From contig JAHBMJ010001578.1 of NCBI GenBank assembly GCA_018398765.1, positions 1 through 28,861 of the forward strand: DNA of 28,861 nt, read 5' to 3'. Positions 1-9,978 of the stretch are shown in pieces. Both the position numbers and the translations under genes were made by a program. The notes below the pieces were generated by a model. That model saw only the letters and a list, made by a program, of their open reading frames with translations, was not told where the DNA came from and did not search any database. The DNA is from Chromera velia (taxonomy: Eukaryota; Sar; Chromeraceae). Position 1 is the stretch's first letter; every line of letters starts with the position of its first letter.

Positions 1-999
1 CTGTGTGTCTGAGCGTGCGCGTGTTTTCTCTCCTGTCGGTCAGCCTTCGCTGCGGGGAGAAGGGGATCGCGACTGGGTCTGGTCGGTGTATAGGACTGAC
101 TGAGAGTGCGTCTGTGTGTCTGAGCGTGCGCGTGTTTTCTCTCCTGTCGGTCAGCCTTCGCTGCGGGGAGAAGGGGATCGCGACTGGGTCTGGTCGGTGT
201 ATAGGACTGACTGAGAGTGCGTCTGTGTGTCTGAGCGTGCGCGTGTTTTCTCTCCTGTCGGTCAGCCTTCGCTGCGGGGAGAAGGGGATCGCGACTGGGT
301 CTGGTCGGTGTATAGGACTGACTGAGAGTGCGTCTGTGTGTCTGAGCGTGCGCGTGTTTTCTCTCCTGTCGGTCAGCCTTCGCTGCGGGGAGAAGGGGAT
401 CGCGACTGGGTCTGGTCGGTGTATAGGACTGACTGAGAGTGCGTCTGTGTGTCTGAGCGTGCGCGTGTTTTCTCTCCTGTCGGTCAGCCTTCGCTGCGGG
501 GAGAAGGGGATCGCGACTGGGTCTGGTCGGTGTATAGGACTGACTGAGAGTGCGTCTGTGTGTCTGAGCGTGCACGTGTTTTCTCTCCTGTCGGTCAGCC
601 TTCGCTGCGGGGAGAAGGGGATCGCGACTGGGTCTGGTCGGTGTATAGGACTGACTGAGAGTGCGTCTGTGTGTCTGAGCGTGCGCGTGTTTTCTCTCCT
701 GTCGGTCAGCCTTCGCTGCGGGGAGAAGGGGATCGCGACTGGGTCTGGTCGGTGTATAGGACTGACTGAGAGTGCGTCTGTGTGTCTGAGCGTGCGCGTG
801 TTTTCTCTCCTGTCGGTCAGCCTTCGCTGCGGGGAGAAGGGGATCGCGACTGGGTCTGGTCGGTGTATAGGACTGACTGAGAGTGCGTCTGTGTGTCTGA
901 GCGTGCACGTGTTTTCTCTCCTGTCGGTCAGCCTTCGCTGCGGGGAGAAGGGGATCGCGACTGGGTCTGGTCGGTGTACAGGACTGACTGAGAGTGCGT
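1..999. repeat. Minisatellite, nine tandem 111-bp units
   Basis: Nine consecutive 111-bp units start at 1, 112, 223, 334, 445, 556, 667, 778 and 889; a 7-bp partial tenth follows. The units are almost identical. The only differences seen are a G-to-A change near the start of units 6 and 9, and a T-to-C change near the end of unit 9. Because 111 is a multiple of three, one + frame stays open through all copies (37-residue repeat), but that alone does not show coding. All three observed changes would alter an amino acid, which gives no sign of protein-level selection. The array touches the window edge and may continue upstream. Near-identity points to recent expansion or homogenisation. Confidence 0.97.
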
Positions 1000-2491
1000 C
1001 TGTGTGCATTGGATGATCGTGTTGGCAGGTCATATGCTGCAGGTTTCCTGTTTTTCATGTCTTTTTGCTGTGCTCCCCCCTCCGCCCTTCTGTGTGTGTG
1101 GGTGTGTGTCTGTTTTCGTGGCTCTGCAGGGGGCTGGGTATTGTATCGGGGGCGTACAAACTCCACGTTTTTGCAAGTCAGCATTTCACAAAGGCCAGAA
1201 CGCCACTGTATATTAATACATGGATTGCACGCCTTTGCTCGGTGTTTTTTGTTCACTCTGCGCTGCACTGACGAAGTCTTTTCAAATCATCTCCTCACTG
1301 CTCTGCCTAATTCCCCCCTTCCGTCTGCCTGCATTTTGTTTGCCTATCTGTCTGTTTTCTTCTCTCTTCTGTTTGCTTTTGTGTTTGTTCTTTGTTCCCT
1401 TCCTGCCATTCTTGCTTTCACAGGAGACCTCAGTTCGAGTCTTTGCACTTCAAACTGCTATGCTTCCCCTCTTCGGCTGTTGACTCTGCTCCCCTTTTCT
1501 TTGCCCCCCAGGTCTACACAAGGGAAAGGTGGTGATTTCTTTCTCGGGGTGTTCAGTCGACTTGACAGCTGCACGGAGAGAGAGAAGACATACCAACAAG
1601 GGAGGTGAGTTAGCCACAGGGAAAGAAAGCCTGAGAGCAGTTGTCTTCTTTGAACATCGTGAAAACAAAAAAGGACTTGCAGGGAAATCTAGAGGGAAAC
1701 TTAATGCATATGTACTTGAAGGAAGACCAATTGCATGCACGGGCGACCTCTGTTCTCAAAGACCCAACCCCACCTGTCTACCTCTTCTCACTGTGTCTCT
1801 GTCTTGCTGTGTGCCTATTGAACGAATTTGTCTGTATGCAGGCGCTTCTTTCCTTTATTCCTCTGCACGTATCGCTGATCTTTTCTTTCAAGGACCTATA
1901 TTTGCGAATGAAATCTCGGATGAGCCTTTGGGTGCATGTGTCCCTTTTGGGGAACGCTGGATGCATGTGGACCTCGACCGTCTCTGACCCACCCGGAGTA
2001 AATGGGACCCTCCACCGTCAAACGATTTTTTGATGGATAGATCGATGGAGCTTCTGAACGCACACAAAGTCTTTTTTCTTTTCGGCATCGAGTCTGCCCA
2101 TGCAGAAAGAATACTTTTGCTGAACAAACTGAGTGGACTTTCCAGGCGCGCTCCTGTTTGGCGGAGCAGGATGCTATGACGGGTTCTCGCCTTCTCCCAC
2201 GGGCCATTTCGAAGCGCTCAGGGCACGGAAGTCATAAATCAATCCTTGTGCCGGCCTTTTCTCTCCTTTCCGCGAATTTCTGCTCGGAGGCCATGGTGGA
2301 GGGATTCATCAACTTTCCTCTCGAGAGCCTGCATGCGCGGAGATGGATCGTCGTTGGTATTTGTGTGCCGACAGAGAGGGAAAAAAGAGGGAATGGACCC
2401 CAGTTTCAAGGCGATAGCCTGTCGAATGACCCGACGAAAAAATGTGTCCTTTTATGCTTTTTTGTTTCTTCTTATTCTTGTTTATCTGTCA

Positions 2492-2522
<31 letters not shown>

Positions 2523-2701
2523 ATAGAGTCTGTCTGTTTCTTTGCTTTTCCTTTTTTTCTTTCCCTCTTTCTTTGGTTCGGATTCGTTTATTCACAAGCA
2601 GGTCTGCAAAGGGACTTTCTTCCTCTCTTCCCTCCTGACCGTCTTGCTGCTGCCACAGCTTCGCACTTCCACTTCCCACAGCAGCAGCTCTTTGCCCCTC
2701 T

Positions 2702-2743
2702 ACCTCCGCCGGAAGCAACAAAGGACCTCCGCTGGAAGCAACA
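2702..2743. repeat. 19-bp direct repeat pair
   Basis: Two 19-bp copies, 2702-2720 and 2725-2743, differ at one base (ACCTCCGCYGGAAGCAACA). This is a short local duplication in low-complexity DNA with no assigned role. Confidence 0.8.
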
Positions 2744-3150
2744 GGGAAACCATTTGTGGAGCAGAAAGGGGAGGCTTCAGGTTGAGGGGGCCTTGATCGC
2801 AAGATGTTAATTGACTTCTTTTGATGACCTTGAACCTTCCTGAATGTGAAGTCTCAATCTCAATCGACAATCACAGCTAGTTCAGTCCCTAGCGACGTAC
2901 ATCTGAACACCATGCAGCAGAACGATCCGCCTTCCTGCCCGTGGGGTCGATCTGTCTCGGTCCTTGAGGGAAAAGATCAACGACACGTAAGCAAGAAATT
3001 AAGAAAACACCTTCAATCAGGCACGCGGAAGGGGAACCACAGGAGACAAGCAGGCACCGTCAAGTCAGAAAGGAGGATGGGGGTGGGGGGCACTTCCCAC
3101 CGGAGGGGAGTCTTCTTCTGCTATTTTTGCTTTCGTGGAAGATGACATTC

Positions 3151-3249
3151 TTTCAGCTTTCAAAGCTGCGTGAGGGAGGGCTCCTTGGTCACAGGGCTTG
3201 GGGCTGAGTTCATGCAAACATGCAAAGACTCTTTCAGCTTTCAAAGCTG
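3151..3249. repeat. Duplicated short palindrome
   Basis: The 15-base palindrome CAGCTTTCAAAGCTG (7-base arms around one C) occurs at 3154-3168 and again at 3235-3249. Both copies are preceded by TTT, giving an 18-base direct repeat. It could be a binding-site pair or a small hairpin repeat; no function is shown. Confidence 0.85.
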
Positions 3250-3473
3250 GGCTCACACTGGGATGGAGGGCTGGCTGGGGAAAGGGAATCCGATGTTGTA
3301 ATAGGGAAGAACCAAGTAATGCACTTGAGGGTAGTGCCTGCCTGTGGGTTTGTGGGAAAACACAAACTGATAAAGAGGCGAAAAAAATGAGCCTCAGGGG
3401 CGCTTTTCAGAGACGCATGCAATCTTGACATTCGAATTCAGATCGATTGCGTGGACCTGGACGTCACCGTGCC

Positions 3474-3978
3474 ATGGAATTCAGTGCTTTGAGTGAGCGA
3501 GCGAGGAGATGCAGAGAAGATCCAGATGAGCTAGAGGGACGGCAGGAGCGCCTCAAAAAGAAAAGGGCTGAGTCTAGAGAAAGAAAGAAAAGAAGGACAA
3601 GAAGGACTGAGACAGGGGATGTCGGCGACTCCTCCAAGATCTATGAAGATCCAACTGGGCCATGCATCAGATCACTGGCAGGTGCTCTCAGAGTATGTCA
3701 ACCCTTGCAATGGAGAGCCATGCAGTTCGTCTTCCTTCCCTTTAATTTCTTTCGTTTCCTCTCCTTCCTCTCCTTTTGATTTGCTTTGACGCGTCGCTCT
3801 GTTCATGCGCGTCTCTTTGAAAGTTGTTGTGATTCTCAATTTATTTGTGTGTCTGCAGAGGAAGAAACAACTTTTTTCTCTCCTTCTTCGCCCCTCCAAT
3901 CGCAACGGGACCGGAGAAGAGCGGGCCGAAGAGACTAGAAGAAAAAGCGAGGGGGCGGGGAGGAGGAGATTCAGTTGA
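3474..3978 (+). CDS. Possible small basic protein or 3' end of a gene
   Basis: A two-exon model fits: 3474-3692, then intron 3693-3858 (GTATGT donor; T-rich tract and TGTCTGCAG acceptor), then 3859-3978 ending in TGA. Both sides are phase 0, giving 112 residues. The first exon encodes a strongly basic, probably helical stretch (KKKRAESRERKKRRTRR around residues 28-44), which resembles a nuclear localisation or nucleic-acid-binding segment. The second exon is also basic. No domain was recognised. The ATG at 3474 could be internal to a longer gene whose upstream exons lie in 1000-3470. Base composition is biased, so a chance reading frame is quite possible; the consistent splice phases are the main support. 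Confidence 0.33.
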
Positions 3979-5009
3979 AAAAAAAGGGCTGTCCTTGCAG
4001 CTTGTGCAGCAGACTCGGCCTGGCAGACACTTAAAAAAAAATGTTGAATAGAGAAAAACTAGATGATAGCTGTGCCTCGGGAACAAATAGCTAGCGGCAC
4101 TTAAAAAAGAAACAGGCCATGTGATGGAATACTGACATCTAAAGATCACCAATTATATACTGAATATCTCTTATCATTCAATATCATTCATATGAAATTC
4201 AAAGTGAGCGTTATCAATGAAGATTATGATAGTCAAACTCATAGTAAGTTATTAATAACTATAATAAGCGAAACTAAATAAAACATATTATTTATTTCAA
4301 TTATTGATTGATCTTAATCTAAGACTATGATAATCTTTACAAATATTAAAAACTATACTTTGGCAGCTACTAGTTGAAGTTACTGTTAAACAGAAAAACT
4401 CTATAAGACAAAACGGCGACAGTGCTCTAGGGCACCACTAATCACTAAACACTAAACTAAACTAAACGTTTTTTTAAAAAGCTGATGATTGCATTTAAAA
4501 ATTAAATTAAAACTATACTAGAAACTATACTAGAATTTTTAGATATATTGAAGAATTATTTGAAGTTGAATATTCACTATTACTAGCACTACTATCTAAT
4601 GCCATATATCTAACGCTAGGCTCCGAATCATACAGACGCGCACACGCGTAGACCCCTTAAGAGGCCCAATAATACGGACATATGTACACACGGCTGTCAC
4701 ACGCCGCTTCGTGACAAAAGTCATCCCATTCCCTATATAACCCAGCCCCGCGCCACTCTACCACACACCAAGGGGGAGAGAATGGGAGGGGGGCAGAGAC
4801 ACAGAGGGAGAGAGACCGGGAATTTAAAGGGGGGGGCGGGGGGGAGCGTCTCTGTAGCATATACAAACTTTAAAAGTGTCTTCGCACGCATACGTACATT
4901 CGAGATTGGCTTTTCATTATATTTTGCGCACTCCCCTGATTCTTTCAATGAAGTCCCCTGATTCTTTCAATGAAGAGGAAAGAGCATTTTGCAGTGCTCA
5001 CTCAACAAC
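3979..5009. other. Intergenic: AT-rich, then G-rich, no gene seen
   Basis: About 4030-4640 is very AT-rich, with short imperfect repeats (for example ACTAAACTAAACTAAAC near 4450) and no coding signal. 4641-4870 turns GC-rich with a G run near 4827-4847; a CTATATAAC motif near 4732 looks like a TATA box, but no gene is seen to follow it. A 22-bp tandem duplication lies at 4932-4953 and 4954-4975, just 3' of the oxygenase gene that reads leftward. Confidence 0.6.
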
Positions 5010-6155
5010 TTATTTTGCATCAAAGAAAACGAACATGCGAGTCTCAATGCTTTCTCTGGGACGCACCTCAACGTTGTCAAGCAGTGACTGACACGGTTTT
5101 CCCCTTTTCTCATCCATCAGAGATCTTTCTGTCTCTCTTTGCCACAGCAGTTGCCCTTCAGCAATCGTGTCTCTCTCAAAAGACACGTGAAGCACACCTC
5201 CACAATTCCCCCCTGAGGCTCCCTCAAAGGAAACCGAAGGACAGATAGACTCCGACGGCGGTGACACAGTCTCGCTGACAGCCTCTATCGGGCCGTCACT
5301 CCCTTTTCCCCCCACCCCCTTCACTGTCCTGCAGACAGGAGCTGCACTTGCGGCATCAGAGAACGTGGGATCATCTCGACCTCCTTTCAGAGTCTCAGGA
5401 GAGAACATGTCCTCGAAGGTGCAGAAGAGAAGGCTCTCAGTTGGAAGGAGTCGAGGGAAGTACAGCCACCTGTGTTCTGGACTTCCGATTGCCACCTGGA
5501 TCTCTCCTACCCTGTCTTTTCCCCTCCTTTCTACTGTGATCCTCTCCGCAGGCTTGACGGTCTGGCGGTCACAGAACGCGACGGGCCAGCAGAGGACCTC
5601 CTCTCCGTTTGCACTCCTCCATAAATTAAACACACAAAACCGGCTGTGCTTCCTCAGGAGCTCCTCACCTCTCTCCTCCCCTACAAACTCCTTGAGCCTC
5701 TTGTGGGCACTCCAGCGTGTGTAGTCGCTATGAACTTGGGAGGCCACCTCTCTTGACTTCTTCAACTCAATCAAGGCTGTGGAGGAAGCTCTGCGGGTAT
5801 GGTCAAACACAATCACCTCGGCAGCCTTCAGGAACGATTTTACGAAATCTGAAATCAACGGTGCGTATTCATCTGCAACAGTCTGGTCATTGTAGAAATC
5901 GAACCTTTGGAGATTCTCTCGAGAAGTGTCCAAAAGTTCGACGCCCTCCTTGGAGACGGAAGGAATCGGATGGAGGAGACGGCCATTGAAGACTTCCACC
6001 TCCCTCATGTCTTTTGGACTTTCATACTTACTGTTCGCCTGCCCAGCCTCAGATGGTATCAACACCAGTCGCTGTGTACCGGTCGCTTCGGTGTAGGACA
6101 AAATGGCACGAGTCGACGTCTGGGACGGCAACACGTGCTCTAAGAGTCCTGCCAT
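5010..6155 (-). CDS. AsaB/CmcJ/NvfI-family oxygenase
   Basis: Single exon, 381 aa. The family comprises fungal and bacterial oxidoreductases (AsaB, CmcJ, NvfI, gibberellin desaturase type); characterised members are Fe(II)/2-oxoglutarate-dependent enzymes of secondary metabolism. Landmarks appear in family order: an N-terminal strand TRAILSY; VIVFDHTRR (115-123); HSDYT with H142 and D144; the LWR block near 178-180; EHRWLYFPRL (227-236); ESLLFCTFEDM (240-250); HVSFERD with H323; and the closing PRESIETRMFVF (366-377). H142, D144 and H323 form a plausible iron triad. About 70 residues rich in Gly, Ser and Pro (251-321; bases 5193-5405) separate FEDM from H323, where relatives have about 15. 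ATG at 6155 is the first in frame; the frame also opens upstream with TTG, and a CAG-type acceptor there could join a 5' UTR exon. The substrate is unknown. It is intronless beside intron-rich genes, which may mean horizontal transfer. Confidence 0.82.
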   Translation of the reverse strand: MAGLLEHVLPSQTSTRAILSYTEATGTQRLVLIPSEAGQANSKYESPKDMREVEVFNGRLLHPIPSVSKEGVELLDTSRENLQRFDFYNDQTVADEYAPLISDFVKSFLKAAEVIVFDHTRRASSTALIELKKSREVASQVHSDYTRWSAHKRLKEFVGEERGEELLRKHSRFCVFNLWRSANGEEVLCWPVAFCDRQTVKPAERITVERRGKDRVGEIQVAIGSPEHRWLYFPRLLPTESLLFCTFEDMFSPETLKGGRDDPTFSDAASAAPVCRTVKGVGGKGSDGPIEAVSETVSPPSESICPSVSFEGASGGNCGGVLHVSFERDTIAEGQLLWQRETERSLMDEKRGKPCQSLLDNVEVRPRESIETRMFVFFDAK

Positions 6156-6677
6156 CCCGTCTTCTAGCTGGAGTGTCAAAGAGGCCCACGAAATTCTGTC
6201 TGAGCTGCAGAAGAAGAGTCAACCGACAACGACGCCACAAAAGTCCGAGATCAAATCCATATTTGGGCCTGCAGATGACACAGTGGCAGTACATTCCTCG
6301 GGTCACTGGAATGCGGAAGAGTCGATGAAGATTTAACCGTTCGATAGCCGCGCGTGGACGACTTCGCGTGCGTCACAGTCGTCATTCACATGCAACCTCT
6401 AACCTAGCTGGCGAGGCCGGACCCAAGCTGCACGGGCCGCCACTTTTGCAGGACCGTCGGGGAAAAAAGATCTGCTCGTCTCCTACCTCGTCTCCCAGGA
6501 ACAAAATTCTCCTTAAGCAAAAAAAAGAGCTTTTGTTCTTCGATCAGCACGTCAGGAACACTCAAATACACTCAAAAAAGAAGAGAAGGCGGAGGGGCTT
6601 CACTTCGTTGAGGCTAGATACGATAAATCTCATTGACCTTTGCTAACCTTTGCACAGTAAGAGTTTTTTCCCGTTAC
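6156..6677. other. 5' flank of the oxygenase gene
   Basis: GC-balanced to about 6620, then AT-rich. It should hold the promoter and any 5' UTR exon of the leftward oxygenase gene. No clear TATA box or further coding exon was found; short open frames on both strands show no recognisable protein. Confidence 0.4.
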
Positions 6678-6920
6678 AACCTCCCTGAACCTAAATGCCA
6701 CTTAGTGCCACTTGAAAAAATATAATCACGATGATCTCTATCTGCGGCATCGTTTTTCAAGAAACCGTCCACACCTGCGGCGTACACGGTCAAGACACCA
6801 TCCAGATATGTGGCTTTTGCTTTCAAGACACTATAAATAATGCGCGGACTTTCAAGTTTATCCCAAAATGCGGCTAAATACGGCCTAAACTTTCAAGTGG
6901 TAGTTAGGTTCAAGGAGGTC
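6678..6920. mobile_element. MITE copy 1, hAT-like (8-bp target duplication)
   Basis: A 243-bp non-coding element. Its ends are inverted repeats of about 26 bp with a few mismatches: left AACCTCCCTGAACCTAA, and right end read in reverse GACCTCCTTGAACCTAA. It is flanked by the perfect 8-bp direct repeat CCCGTTAC at 6670-6677 and 6921-6928. An 8-bp duplication is typical of hAT transposons. A related copy lies at 21859-22346. No transposase is in the window, so it is a non-autonomous element. Confidence 0.88.
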
Positions 6921-7030
6921 CCCGTTACTACACGTTACAATTCGATATAATTTTATTTTGATACACTTGCTTATTGCTTATTTCTTAATTTGTACACCAC
7001 CCCAAATTATCTCAAATTAGATAAAAACTC

Positions 7031-7291
7031 TTATTGCGTCTGTTTTTTCCCCTCCAAAAAATGAAATAAAATGAAACCACAGTTATTTGAGGGGGGTAGG
7101 AAGAAATCCTCAGGAATGGGGCAACGGAGTACAATGAAGTCTCTCCTCATTATACACAATGTTTTTACTTTTTTTAAATCAAGATTTTCTTTCATTTTTT
7201 CAAGAATGTTGTTTAGTACTTCTAAAATTATTTCATGATCATCATTATCATCATACACCATCGCCATCAGCCTGTGTAAGACGTCTAGCAT
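7031..7291 (-). CDS. Small hypothetical ORF in AT-rich DNA
   Basis: ATG-started open frame of 86 codons with AT-rich codon use unlike the larger genes. It predicts an acidic amphipathic helix near residues 12-42, then a hydrophobic end containing RCPIPEDFFLPP. It is not recognised. It could be a remnant of a transposon gene or exon, or a chance frame. No splice partners were identified. Confidence 0.22.
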   Translation of the reverse strand: MLDVLHRLMAMVYDDNDDHEIILEVLNNILEKMKENLDLKKVKTLCIMRRDFIVLRCPIPEDFFLPPSNNCGFILFHFLEGKKQTQ

Positions 7292-7327
7292 TCGGCATCA
7301 GACAGACTGTTATTTTAATTATTAGTA

Positions 7328-7548
7328 GGCTTGGATTCTATATATATATTTCTATATATATTTTCTGAACTAGAATATAATGTATAAATATATAAAAAAA
7401 TATATTACCTCATTTATGTCTACTACCAAGCATATACTACCCATCATAAATTAGTTTGATGACTTAGGTTGATAAGCCAGTTTATTTATATGAATAATTT
7501 ATTTTTGAAATCATAACATAATATATATATTTATATAGAATCCAGGCC
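7328..7548. mobile_element. MITE-like element with TA flanks
   Basis: A 221-bp AT-rich element. The inverted ends are GGCTTGGATTCTATA on the left and, read in reverse from the right, GGCCTGGATTCTATA (one mismatch), with further imperfect pairing inwards. A TA dinucleotide lies directly outside each end, the duplication expected for Tc1/mariner-type (Stowaway-like) elements. It has no coding capacity. A single copy plus a 2-bp duplication is weaker proof than for the hAT-like element. Confidence 0.6.
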
Positions 7549-7967
7549 TAGGATTATTATTATTAGGAGAATCTAGCAATGATCGAAACATATTATATAC
7601 ATACGGATTTTTTGATGTTAGAATTAAATAATTTTAGAAATAATTAATCTGTAAACATGCCAATATATGTCTAAGTCTATGTTGTTTTTCCATCTTTTAG
7701 CACACTGATTTGATTCAACTTCAACTGAGTAAAGATAGCTAATAAAAACCAAACCTTAATTAAATTCAACTTGCATTTGTAGATTTGAGACTCAAGTGTA
7801 CTGGCATAAGGTGCAAACCAAAAGAGAGACCCCCGTGCTGTCATAAGAACGCCTAAAGAACGCCCAGCCTCTGTCATTGTGTATTGACACAGTCTGAGCT
7901 TCTGTGTCAGTCACTCCGCGTGGCGATCCTGGTAGTGAAGAGTTGCATAAGAACCAGAGATGCACAT

Positions 7968-9132
7968 TTATTGTACAGGTGGGTAAGAAATCTCGAGATC
8001 CTTCTCCGTAACGCGCGAGAAGTCCACAGCAGGCTCCCAGACGATGTCGCAAATGCGGCAGGAGCCCTCCGATTCCCGCGCCCTCTCCTGAGACCCAGGG
8101 GCGGAAGAAACAGAAGAAGAAGAAGAAGTCACCTCCGGAGGGCATCTCGTGCTCTTGCGGGTGAAAACATTCCATCCGAATTCCTTTCCGCAATACACCC
8201 CAAGACAGGCCACCACCGTCCCATCCACCACAACCGTGTCTGCGTGCCCTTCCAGTTCCAGTGTGTACACCACATCAGTCTCTCGCGTCTCGATGAACTC
8301 ACACCGCGAGCTCTGCAGCAAACAAGGCCGTGCATGCGGCAACTTCAAAATCACGACAGCATCAGAACAGCTCAACCGAATTTACCTCTTCTGGTTTGTT
8401 CTTTTGCCTCGGCAGACTGTAAGAGAAAACGCACGGGGAACATACATGGAGTCGTACAGCAAGCCGTTGACAGCAAGCCATCTTGGTGTGTCCTTGCGTG
8501 CGTCAACATACATGGAGTCGTACAGCAAGGCAGTCATTCATACTGTCAAAGAAAGCGTGGGTCGAGCTACTTACATTCTCGACTTTGACCCACTTTCCCT
8601 TTCCCCCCCTCAGTTTTCCCGCCTCATCCTCTTCCCACACTGGATGTCCCTCAGTGAGCTGGCACCCCCCTCGGAGAGTCACCACCCGTGCGCTCCCGTC
8701 ATCAGTCGGGCACTCCCACAGCCTTGCCACACGCGCAACCGTCTCGTCTCCAAATGCACCGCTGATCGGCCCTCCCATCAGTTTCTGCCCAGTCACGACC
8801 AAGTCGCCGGCAGACAGGTCACAGACTGCGCGGGTTCCCCCACCGGGGAGGGCAACCTGAGGGTTAGAAAGAAACTCACAGGCAGGCAGGGAGGCAGGCA
8901 GGCAGGCAAAACAGTTCAGATGTCAGTCAGTGAATCAATCTAGCAAGGCGGTGAAAACATGAATTGATGGTACAGGACTCTCTCTCATCTTCTGTCTCCT
9001 CGTTTCCACTTTCTTGCTGTCTACGTGTGTCCCTTTCTCATTTCTCGCTCTTTTTCTCCGAGCACCCCCTTCTCTTCCTCCCGAACCCCCTCACTTTCTT
9101 TCTTTTCTTTTCTTTTCTTTTCTTTTCTTTTT

Positions 9133-9168
<36 letters not shown>

Positions 9169-9943
9169 TTCTTTGGTCCCTTTCTCCCTTCCTTGCTTTG
9201 TTGCTTTTTTCTTCTTTGTCGACCTGCTTTGTCTGACTCAGCAAATATTTGATCGTAAGTGAGAGAGAATACGAAAGGATGAACCAAGGACGCAGCTGAC
9301 CTGCGACTCAGCAACAAAGCAGGAACAGCACCGGTCGTCGCTGCTGGACTTCCTCCGTCTGCACATACAGGCACCCGGCATGTGCGTGCACTCATCGCAC
9401 CCGCACAGTCCGCACCAGAAGACGGGCGCGTTCGCGAACTCGCGTTTGTATCTCCGGTAGGGTGTCTTGCTCCCGCACTGGCATCGGCCTGTGCACCCAC
9501 ACACAATGGCAAGAGGATGCTGTACCGCTCTGGGGTGCACTTTACCCTCTGCGACAGTATTTCTGGGATTCGCATTCTCGACCCGAATCACTTGGCCGCA
9601 CTCCTTGCAGGGGCAGGCGCCACAGAAGGGTAGGGTCTCAATGTTGGAGAGAAACTTGACGCGTGTGAGAGCGTGGATGTTCCTTGTTTTCGTTCGACAG
9701 AAAGTACAGGGACGCATGTGGGGGGCTCCTGACGCATGGATGCTCGTGTTCGTGCTGCACTGCCGCAGATGAGCGGCTTGCTTCAGAGTTCCGCCAAGAC
9801 AACTGCTCAAGGGAAACGAACGCACGCACACACACACACACACACACACACGCACGCACACACACATGCACACATACACGCAGACACACGCCGACACACA
9901 CGCACGCACACGCACGCACACACACGCACACACACGCACACAC

Positions 9944-9978
<35 letters not shown>

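Larger units (their letters stand above)
1000..3473. other. Low-complexity region with possible + strand exons
   Basis: No protein family was recognised here. The + strand shows repeated intron-like signals: pyrimidine tracts ending in CAG near 1130, 1421, 1511 and 1841. A well-formed candidate exon at 1512-1603 is preceded by a C/T tract plus CAG and followed by GTGAGT. It is open in two frames, one of them phase 1 on both sides. An open stretch ending at 1987 reads like protein (it contains GERWMHVDLDRL at its end), but its limits are unknown. These could be exons or UTR of a + strand gene that begins left of the window. A (TCTG)n run lies at 2499-2521. Confidence 0.3.
6929..7967. other. 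AT-rich intergenic DNA
   Basis: An AT-rich block between the first MITE and the end of the GRDP-Hint gene. It contains a small open frame (7031-7291) and a TA-flanked inverted-repeat element (7328-7548), described separately. From 7551 to 7790 nothing is recognised. From about 7790 the composition rises towards that of the neighbouring gene's 3' flank. Confidence 0.6.

Noticed and set aside
1..999. CRISPR-like array
   Set aside because: The units are contiguous 111-bp copies without unique spacers, and the context is eukaryotic.
3..1016. 338-codon open frame made of 37-residue repeats, as a protein gene
   Set aside because: It exists because the tandem unit is 111 bp, a multiple of three. 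It starts at the window edge, and the few substitutions are all amino-acid changing, so I list the array as a repeat only.
7328..7548. Hairpin as a transcription terminator
   Set aside because: The arms are about 190 bp apart and flanked by TA duplications, which fits a transposon better; intrinsic terminators are not expected for RNA polymerase II.
8964..9262. Phe/Ser/Leu-rich open frames on the + strand and Lys/Glu-rich ones on the - strand
   Set aside because: They are translations of the CTTT/CTTTT microsatellite in an intron of the GRDP-Hint gene.
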